Assembly: GCA_964036295.1 (NCBI GenBank)
Contig: OZ038462.1
Span: forward strand, 25,555,863-25,619,862
DNA from: Plumapathes pennacea
Lineage: Eukaryota > Cnidaria > Anthozoa > Antipatharia > Myriopathidae
DNA length: 64,000 nt
Reading direction: 5' to 3'
Shown: in pieces, positions 38,201 to 48,233 of the stretch
Layout: every line of letters begins with the position of its first letter
Numbering within the stretch: the stretch's first letter is position 1
Notes under the pieces: generated by a model
Databases searched by the model: none
What the model was told of the DNA's origin: nothing
What the model saw: only the letters and a program-made list of their open reading frames with translations
Position numbers and translations under genes: made by a program

Positions 38201-40018
38201 CTTCTGAGCAACCTTGAATGCTGTGCTGAAGTCCTCCCTGGCATTTGGATCAGCTCCTGCTTCTAACAACACAGCCAGAGACCTTAAAAAACAAATACAT
38301 CCCCTCCCTATCAATATTTTGAAGCTTTAAGCTTGAAGACCAAAAAAAAAGTATGAGTCATATACCACTGGGTTTTACAATGGCTGACAATACAATATTG
38401 CTGCGTGCACAAATTGCTTAATTGTTAATGTCACTATTTATATACTTTGTCCTTAAATCTACCAACTGTAGTTTAGAAAACTTGCACAAATTAGATAAAA
38501 CACAGGAAAACTGCAGTGGATCTTCCATGAAAGCACTTGGTGGTTGAGGTAATGTGGTAAAAAACAACACAGTTTTCTTAGACAAAATCAGTCATGAACA
38601 AGGGTTTGAAATTGATTTATTTACCTCTCACTCCCATTAACAGCAGCAGCATGGAGAGCTGTCCATCCTAAGGGGTGTCTCTGATTTATATCCTGACCTT
38701 GTTTAATGATTCTGATGATATTGCAAAATAAAGACAATTTAATGATAGAACAGGTCACAGAAACTAGACTCTGCTCTGTCTATATATGCTCTAGCTTTGC
38801 CTCAAGAGTGCATGGTCAACTTAAACTCCTCGCTTCTGTCTCTTTTTGCTGGAAATATACTGTTTTAGAGTATTCAGAACTTATGTACGAGTCAATAATT
38901 GATTCCAACTGTGGCCATGCCCCCATACCCCCAGATTTGACTCCAGTTTTGCTCCGCATCACCGGGTATTTGACTATCAACAAGATTGGTCAGCGGTTGC
39001 AACGTAAAGGATTTTGTCATCTGTTCCTTTGTGTGCATCTTGGCGCTCTTGTTGGTGATGGTGTACAAAAAACTGTATCTGGAACTGCAACTGTCTGTGG
39101 TGATTGTTCACTTTCCACAGACTGAACTCTACTTTTCGCTGTAACTGTTCCTTCAATGAAAAGAGCGTTTCTTTGCAGGCTGTGGAGCACAACCCGAGGA
39201 GCATTTGACTGTGATTTTTGCCTGCAAGGTGGGACATTTGACCTAACTTTTTCAAAAAAGTCAAATGCCTGGGGGGTGGGGATGCCCGCAGCAGGAATTG
39301 ACTGATACATAAGCAGTCAATTCTCACCTTTGCAGTTCAAATGTGTCATTATGTTTTGCACATCTAGACATTCTTTCTGCTGCACCTGAACAAGCAACAA
39401 CAAGAAAATAGGCAACCACAATGAGCTTCAGAATGTAAATACAGACACCAGCTTTACACATGTACAGGACATTAAAATTGATTATATAACAGTGTAATTT
39501 ATTACTCTATATATTTGTATTATACAGCCCTAATTTGCTATACCTCACTGTATAATACAATTTAGAGCATACCAAAAACAAACAAACAAACAAACAAAAA
39601 AACGGACGGACACGGACGAAAGTATTACAGCAGCTGTCATGTGCATGTGCTACTAAATGATGTCATTCTTTTTTTCCATCAGGAACACCACAAATGCAGA
39701 ACAAACTAAATAACAACTCGTGAGGTCTCTATAGGCTCATCTGTTATGTCTTCATTGCCAAGAGATCTCTTAGATGGAAACAATTGACACGATAAATCGC
39801 TGTCTTTTACCATAAGTTGCGCTGCACACTGCAATTCCGCAAAGACCCACAGCTGCAAACCCCCATCGTATGCTCCTCTTTGGCAAAGTAAGACGGCAAG
39901 ACCACGTGGCAATGCTAGCACTACTTAGACGCCCCCAAACGGAAGGTCCTGGCCGACACCTAACGGCATAAATTGCCGCTAAACGAGTTAGACGAAGAAA
40001 GCGACTTAAAGCCGCCAT
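32202..40018 (-). CDS. CLPB: CLPB (SKD3) mitochondrial ankyrin-AAA+ disaggregase, complete
   Basis: 16 exons (minus): 40018-39811, 39385-39328, 38711-38625, 38282-38179, 38039-37911, 36897-36800, 36705-36591, 36338-36261, 36004-35949, 35100-34948, 34496-34443, 34099-33952, 33828-33758, 33270-33151, 32614-32510, 32429-32202. Closed frame, 603 aa (human about 680-707). An Arg-rich presequence with a hydrophobic stretch occupies residues 1-70. Ankyrin repeats ([35 protein letters not shown]) run to about 225. Then a Glu/Arg linker ([14 protein letters not shown]) and a single AAA+ ATPase follow: Walker A GSSGIGKT (about 287-294), pore region [15 protein letters not shown], Walker B VVLFDE (about 357-362), sensor FVMTSN. 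The ClpB D2-type C-terminal domain includes [15 protein letters not shown] and [14 protein letters not shown]. It solubilises proteins of the mitochondrial intermembrane space. Divergent from VMA21, 167 bp away. Confidence 0.95.
32766..33012. repeat. GTTGTTCAAAGCCCGAT inverted-repeat element
   Basis: Left end CGGTTGTTCAAAGCCCGATTAG then TTTAATCGTGGATTA. The right end TAATCCAGGATTAGCTTAATCGTGC then TTTAAACAACTGG is the near-complement. Relatives: about 5325-5545 (shares CCTAATCCAGGATTAGCCTA) and the end sequences at 48018-48173. In a CLPB intron. Confidence 0.75.
37599..37808. repeat. Large palindrome built of GCATAA/TTATGC hexamers
   Basis: The left half (CTTATAGCCTGGTCCTCACT, AGCGCATAAGCATAAGC...) and right half (...GCTTATGCTTATGCGCT, AGTGAGGACAAGGCTTATAAG) are almost complete reverse complements over about 100 bp each. 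Hexamer AAGCAT/ATGCTT units are repeated in both arms, and a short spacer (AACGGACGTGTTTGAT) lies between. It would form a hairpin of close to 200 nt. In CLPB intron 5. Confidence 0.85.
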
Positions 40019-40185
40019 GTTTTCTTACGCAACTCTCGCGGTCAAGAGGAATGAGTAGACTAGAACCCAGTAGTGGCGCGCTGAGACAAAATGGCGGACA
40101 AAAAGGAAGCGACTATTGTTGTCTGTTGAGATTGCAGTTTATACCTTTATTGAAGTATTTAGGCGTCGTATAGTCTGTTAGAGAC
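40019..40185. promoter_or_regulatory. Divergent promoter, CLPB / VMA21
   Basis: 167 bp between start codons of two oppositely transcribed genes. It includes a NFYlike-free, TATA-less stretch with a CAAAATGGCGGAC element (40087-40099) close to YY1-type CCAT motifs. Function inferred. Confidence 0.55.
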
Positions 40186-41189
40186 ATGATTAGACCTGAA
40201 GCAGCAAGTGACGCGTTAGGGTAAGTAAAAGAATCTGCGTGAATTGGTTTTACTTCAAATTGGATTCAATATTGAACGATTCGGCTTAATTCATTTATAC
40301 CGTGGATTGATGATGCTCACTATCTTTTGTTAATATTGTCGTGAAATTTCAGGCCTCGTGAAAAACATGTTTTGTGGACTCTTCTAAAGTTCAGTATTGC
40401 TATGGCGCTGGTTCCCATTTCATCATTCTTTTTGTCCAAGAAATTTCTATTCGAAGGTAAGTTAATTTTTAATCAACTTCTTTAGCACCTTCAGGTCTCT
40501 TCAGTTCTTGGCCAATGCACTTGTTAGTTATCCCAACCATTCAATAGGAAAATATATCAGTGGGGAGAGTTGATAGTTCAATCAGTGACACAGTTTGACT
40601 GTGGTGTGACTGGATATTAGTATGCCTGCCTTACGCCTGCTGGTCAAAAACTTTGATCTCACACCTACTCATGACTATGGACCAATTTCTCATGCCTGGC
40701 TGAAAGATTGGGGTATTACAGCCATAACTGACACACTTTCGGAAAATATGGGAGCTCAAACCAATATGAAAGGAAAAGTCCATGTGAATGACGGTTCTTT
40801 TCTCCGTTTCTCCGATTTTTGAAGGAAAAAGCACTGGGGGTGAGGTTGTATTTGGCAAACTGGAACTTTGGAAATCTTCAAAACGTCTTTGGAAATATAT
40901 TCTGGATGTCTTTGGAAGTCCTTGGACGTTTGTGGAGATGCTCAGGTTGTCTTTGAACGTCCTGGCACTTCCAGGATAAAAATCTCATGCCTTTAACTTG
41001 AAAAAAGTTGGCAGGTATATACACACTATAAACTATGGTATTTCACTAATTTTCTCTTTAGATGTGCTGGGCTATTCCAATGGAGCTATTGGTGCAGCAG
41101 TAATGACAGTTGTAATTATCCATGTCATAATTGGTTTGTACATCTCAGTAGCCATTAAAGAAGAATCAGAAGAAAAGAAGAAGGAATAA
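40186..41189 (+). CDS. VMA21: VMA21, V-ATPase assembly factor, complete
   Basis: Exons 40186-40220, 40353-40456, 41062-41189 give 88 aa (human 101). Two hydrophobic helices are visible: LLKFSIAMALVPISSFFLS and, after the short loop KKFLFEDVLGYSNG, AIGAAVMTVVIIHVIIGLYI. The acidic/lysine tail ends KKKE. Family: a small ER membrane protein that chaperones assembly of the V-ATPase V0 ring and escorts it to the Golgi. A C-terminal di-lysine signal returns it to the ER, and the lysines here fit that. An AATAAA lies at 41342-41347. Short length and low sequence identity are normal for this family, but helix spacing and the loop Phe/Gly pattern fit well. Confidence 0.88.
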
Positions 41190-42105
41190 TGAAGAAGATC
41201 AAGGTACATTTTATGAGGACTTTAACTTACTGTTGTTAAAATCAAAATTGCAACAAACTACAGAGGACTCAACTAGCAAAAACGAAACTTTTATGGAATG
41301 TGAAACTGTGAGCAAACATACATTTTATCAAACCAAGGAAAAATAAACAGTTTGTCATTAAAAGGATTTATACAGTGAAACTGGGCCAGCTAGAAGCATT
41401 TTCTGAAGTACATTGGCAGTAGCAGTATCAATATTGTATAATATTGCTCAGACAGACATGTGATTTTTACATTATTTAACAGAGCTTTTACCTCTATAAG
41501 AATACATTTTTTTTATGGGTTATGTAGCAACATAATAATTTTGTTTGTGTATCAAAAATAGTTTTCTTCTCCAACTGGGGCTGGATTTTCTGTGAAGTGT
41601 ACAATGTAGTTATCACAATCTTGCATGATGAACAAACTCATCTATGCTTTGCCTGTTGACTTCTAGCAAAGTTACATTTCTTAGCTCTTTTCACTTTGCA
41701 AAATGCAGTAATGATCTGTTTACCAAAGACGACACGTGAGGCAGTTGCTTAATAGTTAACACTTATTCACCGACACTGAGGCGAATAATTGTTTTAGCAT
41801 ATACCACACAAGTTTAATAGCCAACTCCCAAATAGCTATTTTATTTCCGACAGAAGTGGCCATTTCGCGCGCCATTTTGTTTTACCGGAAGCCGCCGGGA
41901 GGTGAATAGTACTTGATATTCCGAGATTGAGGAGCCAATCAGAGCGCGCGAAAAGCACTATTCACTTGCGTGGTATATACTAATTAATAGTAACTGTAGC
42001 TTTAATAGTTTATCCAGAGAAGCACCACTATTCAACTATTTTAGTGTACTGTAATTTCCGAACATCTGTTCTATGTTTTGTTGGAGGAGTCTGCAATGTA
42101 ATATT
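41190..42105. other. Tail-to-tail spacer, VMA21 / four-helix protein gene
   Basis: VMA21 3' UTR, then an element at about 41745-41990 whose ends (TTAATAGTTAAC ... ACTATTCACTTGCGTGGTATATAC) and CCATTTCGCGCGCCATTTTG core suggest a MITE, though I could not fix its borders. No gene seen. Confidence 0.5.
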
Positions 42106-45089
42106 TCAGTATTCAAACTCTTGAAAAGCGTTATGCCGTCCTCCGTTGTTTTGTATGCTTAGCAGCGGTTGGCTCTCTTCACGAGAATCTGGAGTCTGAA
42201 AAAAAGACAAAACAGGAACATCATCTGTGCAAATCATGTCTGATACTTTTGGCTTGACAATCAATCGATTTCCTCCTTCATATGAACAGTAGAAACCCGC
42301 TATCTCAAACTGTTAAGGGAAAGGAGAAATAGCTCGAGATAGCGGCCGGAAAGGGAAATTTCCACCAAGTAATTCATTTCCAAGGTAAAGTAAGTAAGGC
42401 CCGAGGTCGCGGTCGATCTTAGCATGCGTCGAACTAAATTAAACTGCAGGTCGATCAAAATTAAGTTTGGCTATTGGGTCCAACGTAGAACTTAATCGTC
42501 CGCGAACTTAATCCCGTCGAAACAAATTCAGAATATGTAAGAATCAATTTTTTGAGTCAGCGGGAGTTTACATTTAGTTCGGTTCAAGCAAAGATCGACG
42601 TTTGACCCAGAGTCGATCTTATGCCGTTCTAATCGACTCCTCCAGTCGATTAGATCGACTGAGCCTTCAGTCGTTAGTTATGCCAGTCGGACAATGTTTT
42701 TCTTTGTCGTTGCAATATAAAGTTACTGTGGCGTTCGCACGCATCTTGTCTAACAACCTAAACACTCGTGCGAAGCGTCAAAACCGATGCATGTTGCATG
42801 TTCGTTGTAGGATAACCCTTCTTTTCTGCCCATGTAATAAATTAGTTTATTATTATTATTATTATTTTTTTTTTTTTTTTGGCAACGAAATGTGCTATGA
42901 TCCCTCAACGACACATGAATACATACTAATCCACTCCCCTGCCTTTCACCTAATGTACTTCAGTCTTCACTTCCTCCTATACGTTCGCATATACACAAAC
43001 ATTAACTGCATAACATGTACAGAAATGCAACATACGCACATACAGACATATGTGACGTACATCCATACAAATGTACAAGTTGTTTTACACACAGGAAAGA
43101 ACACGCCCCAAGTTCCAAGCAGCATAGATACTCTTTACACCCCCTCACTACCTCGACTTACAGCTACAAACACAAACTGAACTTAAGATAAGAAGACACG
43201 ACGTACCCAATCGCGGAACAACGTATGGACACAGAGGACGCTGTACACCTGTTGAAAATAGACATTATACTCAAAACCTGGTAAAGTCTGCACATTTAGG
43301 GAATACGGAACTTAAAACCAGCCGACCAAGCATTAGAGTCTGCACAGTTAGTGAAAACAGAGTTAGCGGGCATTACGGAACTCAGAATTAACCTGAGCAA
43401 TTAGTGAAAACAGAAGTCACGGGTATTACGGAACTTAGGACTTGACCATCATTAGAGTCTGCACATTTTAGTGAAAACAGAATTAGCGGGCATTGCGGAA
43501 CTCAGAACCTGACGACCAGCATTGGAGTCTGCACATTTAGTGAAAACACTGATCAATTAACGGGCATTACGGAACTCAGGACTTGACCAGCTTGTCGATA
43601 ATCTGTGCTAAGTGAAAGCATAAGCTGATCTTACCGTTATGAAGAACGCCGCTATATCAGCAATGTACACCCCGCATTGTATCTGAAAACAGGAAAGTTC
43701 CTTCGAGGTCAACAAGAAAGGTAATGCATGATAATGTAAAGCTAAACTAAATACTTGTTTTAACTAATACTTGTTTTAATGTTGTAATGTAAACTAATAC
43801 TTGTTTTAACAGGAACTTGCGTCTCAGAAGTAAAGTCCGTAAATGTTTTTTTTTTTTTTTTTTTTTTCTGAACCCCGACGTTCCTTACGTCTTCGAAGTG
43901 TTCTTGCGTAAAATAACTCGAGACGTTGATTAGATGGAAGCGACACCCTGCTTTACCCATACTTCAATGTCACCGGGCCGAGGTTCGTGATAGGAAACAA
44001 AAGGTGAAAGCAACTAAATAAATACAAATTACAAAGACAAAAACACTAGACAGTCTAACCAGACGTGCAAAACGCATTTTGAATTTGATTCACTGTATGC
44101 CGTGTCTCTTTCTCCAAATTGAACTTACAAATGCAAACGAACATGAACTCCGCTATGGCCCCACGGTCGCACTTGTGACTTTAACGGCAACTTATATCGA
44201 TATTGACAACTTTTCAAGTGAAAACGGCGCTTTATTTGACTGTGAATTATTTTTTACCAGAAGCGGTCGTTCTTCTTTGAATGATGCTTAGTTATTATTC
44301 ACTAAAAATGCAGTCTAATTTTACTTACAAATGCAAACGAAGGCAGTTAATTACTCTGCAGCTAACAAAGCTGCTAAATGTACTTATTTAAAGCCTTTGC
44401 ATCTGTAGGTTTTCATTTGACAGTTCAGGAGTTAGGCGGTTACGCGTCTTCTGGTTTTACTCAAATTACCTTTGGCTCAAGTCTCGGTGTTTACAGTTTG
44501 AAATTTTATAATCCAGAAGGCTGGGCCCAGTGAGCTCACGTTTCTAAACAAACCAGTACCTTGACGTGTTTGCTGGCATAAAAGATGATGATGATGACGT
44601 CAAACAGCTGCTCCGTCATAATCCACACCATCCAGGGCAACAGGAAACGGCGATGACGCTGAACAACGGAGCGAAAAAAAAGCAATTAGAGGCAAGGAGA
44701 ACTGATGGACTAACAAGAGAAAGAGGCAGGATTAGAGAAAGAGGGGAAAGAAAGATGAGGGAAAACAGGAAAGAAATGAAACAAAGGGAGGGAAGAAGGA
44801 ACAATAAAAGCTGCGAGGAAGAATGAATAGACAGAAAAGGGTAACGAAAGGATGGACGGGACGGGAAGGAAGAAAGGAATGGGAGGAAGGAAGAAAGGGG
44901 AGCTGGATGTGGGAGGACCAGAGTGTAGACGGAGAAAAGGACAGAGAGAGTACCACAAGAAAGGGCCGAATGTGGTAATTAACGACAAGACAACACAACT
45001 AACCTTGAACAATCCAACCATCATCACCACGGCAACAAAGACGGACATAACAGCCGAGGCCAGTTGAAGGACCGTGATGGTTTGAATGA
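42106..45089 (-). CDS. Four-helix membrane protein, LAPTM-like (3' exons only)
   Basis: Exons (minus): 45089-45004, 44658-44560, 43682-43635, 43248-43207, 42195-42106, with compatible phases and a TGA stop. They encode hydrophobic segment VLQLASAVMSVFVAVVMMVG; RHRRFLLPWMVWIMTEQLFD, leading into VIIIIFYASKHVK; IQCGVYIADIAAFFIT, leading into VYSVLCVHTLFRDW; and a cytosolic tail with EESQPLLS. That is at least three membrane helices after a missing first part. The ExxxLL motif is a standard adaptor-binding signal for lysosomes. The PW motif and layout recall LAPTM/DUF4728-type proteins, but identity is not certain. The 5' exon was not found. The frame stays open upstream to a Met near 45192, which could be an alternative start. 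An intron carries a minisatellite. Confidence 0.65.
43250..43610. repeat. Minisatellite, about 75-90-bp units
   Basis: Roughly five diverged units, each containing TTAGAGTCTGCACATTTAGT, GAAAACAGAATTAGCGGGCA and TTACGGAACTCAGGACTTGA, with variable length. In an intron of the four-helix protein gene, starting right at the splice acceptor side of exon 43207-43248. Confidence 0.85.
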
Positions 45090-46204
45090 CTGGGATAGAA
45101 ATGCAGTTACTTAAGACAGTACACAGGTATGTGTACAAATGAACATTGTAAAGCAGCCGAGTATGCCGACTGAGCAGTATGTATTCAGGCAATCGCTGAA
45201 AGCGGTGTCAATTTAATGCGAAAGCGAATGAATAATACACATACCCTCGAACGAAATCGGTGCGTCTTCGCGTTGAATCTTCGTCAAACGACGGCGATAA
45301 TGAAGGTTAAAGCATTGTAAGAGAATCCTAAGGACGCCCAGTAACTGAGGATTAAATGCAAACAAAAACCACACGTCAATCAGAAAGCGAGGATTAGGCT
45401 CCGGTCGCACTCGGAACTTTAACGACATTAATATCGACATTTGAGTCATTTCAAGTGCAAACAGCGCTGATGTAACCAGAAGTATATTGTCAGCAAGTTG
45501 CTACCAAACATTGAAAAAGCCGTCGTACTGCTCTCGATACTGACTAAACTTCCTAGTGCGACCATGTCCTTACTCACGACAAGGAACTGAAACATACCAC
45601 ACTTATGATTGCACACAACCAACTGCCCTCAAGGATGTTGAAACAAAACAAGAATCTCTTCAAAACCATCGCCTTGGTTTACAGCGGTCAAAAACACGGC
45701 CGCAGGAAGTTTGGTTGTTTCTCTCCTGGATATTTCTGAGACGTTACGATAGTGAAACAGATCTCGGTTTGACTTGTCAGTGGGTGAAGTCCCTAATCGC
45801 TCTATTTTTGGGTTGTTTATAATGGTCGGTTTCGAAACTGAATGATTTTATGCGGAACGACAGTGGAAGCTACATTGCTAAACTTTACATCGATACTTGC
45901 TTCGTTTTGCGTTTTCTTTACCAGTTTTATAAATTACGGTATTTACGAATAAATTTGATAGAATCGTCCTCTATGTTACGAAGTTTGTTGCCGTATCATG
46001 CGTGACGTGAGTTTATTCGCCACGCTGCGTTACGAGTCACGGTTACTTGATCATACTGAATAAATGAGCTGAAAATTAATAACCACAAGGCTCCACACCA
46101 AAGATTCAACGCATACTTTTTTTATTTGTCATTATTAAGCAATCATTCATAACTCAAATGTGCTAAACATGTGACAAGGAGCTGTTCTTTTCTCCCTACG
46201 AAGA

Positions 46205-46500
46205 CGCGGCGCGGGCTCGCGGGCCACAGCCCCATATACAAGCCGTATAGGTATGAGCCGCCCCAAAGGGTATCATTTTCAGCATTTTAGTCTGAAAGGG
46301 GATCCGGATTTTAAGCCTAATTTGGTCTGGAATAGGGTTGGAGATTTTGATGTTTGGTGGTAATAGGGTCGAAAATCGCACATTTTGGTCTGAAAAATGG
46401 TCAAAAATTGCAAATTTTGGTCTGAAATAGGGTAAGGGGTTTCAGTCCCGGGCGGCACACTCCCACCCAAGATTTTGAGGAGTACCCCCCCCCCCCTCCC
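46205..46500. repeat. Element with internal GGTCTG-AGGGTCG periodicity, copy 2
   Basis: Close to 5700-5985 in the same orientation. Both carry repeats of the form GGTCTGAAATAGGGTCGAAA at about 36-bp spacing and end with CCCGGGCGGCACACTC then AAGATTTTGAGGAGTA. The body is 250-300 bp with no coding capacity. Confidence 0.8.
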
Positions 46501-46669
46501 GCCCACCCACCACCCGCTGCACCGGGTTGATTGTTATCAAACACCGTTATCAGTCGATTTAATACTTCCTTCAATGGGCGGTGACAAATCCCTCATTTTC
46601 TTTTTAAGAAACGAACAGAATACGTTTACCTGTTGTTATCCCTTAAGCTGTGATTGGTGATATTTTCAG

Positions 46670-46720
46670 GTAAAAAAGTTTGTGCTGAGGGAACAGATGA
46701 ACGTGGAACTGGTTCTTTAA
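46670..46720 (+). pseudogene. Orphan copy of the last ACSF2 exon
   Basis: 51 nt after a TATTTTCAG acceptor reads VKKFVLREQMNVELVL and stop. The true last exon at 57727-57777 is also 51 nt, also phase 0, and reads [16 protein letters not shown] and stop. Upstream intron sequence shares CTGTGATTGG at about the same distance. No other ACSF2-like exon was found before it, so it looks like the remnant of a tandem duplicate whose other exons are gone. It could still be spliced as an alternative end of an unseen gene. Confidence 0.75.
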
Positions 46721-48017
46721 CATTTAAATGACCGTCCATTTGATGTTGGTCACAATCGACTCTGACAAAAGTCTTCGTATCACTTTCTAAACATTGTCCG
46801 GTGTATAGTGTATGTCATAGTAAGTTACTTTAGTAATCAAATTACGTTTTCATCCCAAAAACATTTTTATTATTTTTACCATAACTGATGCGTTCATCTC
46901 TAACCATTTTGGATACCAGTCTCATCAAATGCTCTTAAAAAAAAAATTGCAAACTTTAATCAAAATGTGCAAAATCGCTAAAAAATAGCCTCCAGGAATA
47001 CCTTAATTATACTTAGTTACCCGTTACTTGGGGTGCATTTATTTCTTTTGGGACTATTCCGTCTAGGCCGGCCTAATGTAGCCTGCAAAGCAGGCGTTTT
47101 TGATGGGCTGAAATGTTCGTCTGTCAATCAGTTAGTCGTAGGGCAGACAACACTCATCCCCACCCTAATTTGTATTAATAGCTTTTTTATATTCACTTCT
47201 ATATATACTTTGAGTTTGTATGATTTGATTTAGTATTTATTGTTACATATTGTATTTTTAAAAATAAAATTGTGGCAAAGTAAAATAATAAAATAAAATA
47301 AATCATTTTTAAGGGATGCGTACATCAGGCATCGACAAGCCGAACAAAGTACGACATGCAGCTTTGAGTGTTGCTTCGCGACACTACCGGTTTCATAGAA
47401 CTCAGGAGTATCTGCGATTATTGTATTTCTACATCTCCCATGGCAGCTGTAAACTTTACAAGCCGATCGGGTTGTCTCCTAACTGCTTTCTAACGAATAA
47501 GGATGTGCATTGGGATAGAGACAAATGAAATGGGAAAGGAAGATAATTATACTGTCTGTCTGTTAAAAGCAACAAAGACTCTAATTTCCACTGTAGTGTG
47601 AATAAAAGGGTTCAAAATTTAACCCGCCAATTCTGAAAGCACTGGGTTAAATATTACATATGCTGTTCATTTGAGCCCAAATTGAGTCAAAATTGGGCTG
47701 ACTGAGCCGTAAAATGATTTGTATTTTGTAAATACATCTTATTTTATTTAGACTTACTCAAAAACGATGAATTGCTGCCCTCAATAGAGTATACCAAGAA
47801 AGGTCCTGTTTTCAGGCCATTACAGCGTCACAATAAACAAGAAGTCTATCCTTCGGTCGGTCAAAACAAAGGGGACTGGACAAAATGGCGCGCAATTTTA
47901 AAAATATGCTGCCACACTGTAAGCTGTTGTTCGCTTATGCTTACAAACACAACATGAAAACGCAAAATAGGCGACTTGTCGTAAATATGCCACGTATAAC
48001 TGTGCACGCCGTGCTCA

Positions 48018-48173
48018 CCTGGGCCCGGTTGTTCAAAGAGTGTATTCGCCGAATAAATCGCTATCCAGTGGATAGTATTAACCATCAAGCTTCATTCAAT
48101 TAACTAGACAAGGATTTATCCAGTGAATAGCGCTATCCATTCTTTGAACAACCAGGCCCTGGGCTTTACCCCT
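48018..48173. repeat. GGGCCCGGTTGTTCAAAG inverted-repeat element
   Basis: Left end CCTGGGCCCGGTTGTTCAAAG, right end CTTTGAACAACCAGGCCCTGGG. Inside, CGCTATCCAGTGGATAGT and AGTGAATAGCGCTATCC are also inverted. It ends about 60 bp before the ACSF2 ATG, so it lies in the promoter or 5' UTR. Confidence 0.8.
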
Positions 48174-48233
48174 CCCCACCCGCGCGAGTTTTCCACTCAG
48201 TGTGGGTGGGTGGGGATCTTGCACAGGACCAAC

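Larger units (their letters stand above)
45090..48233. other. Spacer with repeats and an orphan exon
   Basis: Contains possible 5' UTR or exons of the four-helix gene (not recognised), a sequence at about 45380-45470 that resembles one at 44155-44240 (TCGCACT...GAACTTTAACG, ATCGACATT), the element at 46205-46500, the orphan ACSF2-like exon at 46670-46720, and an inverted-repeat element at 48018-48173 just before ACSF2. Confidence 0.6.

Noticed and set aside
42602-43180. 192-codon open frame, plus strand
   Set aside because: Crosses a poly-T run and low-complexity sequence, overlaps a MITE end, shows no domain, and lies in the last intron of the minus-strand gene.
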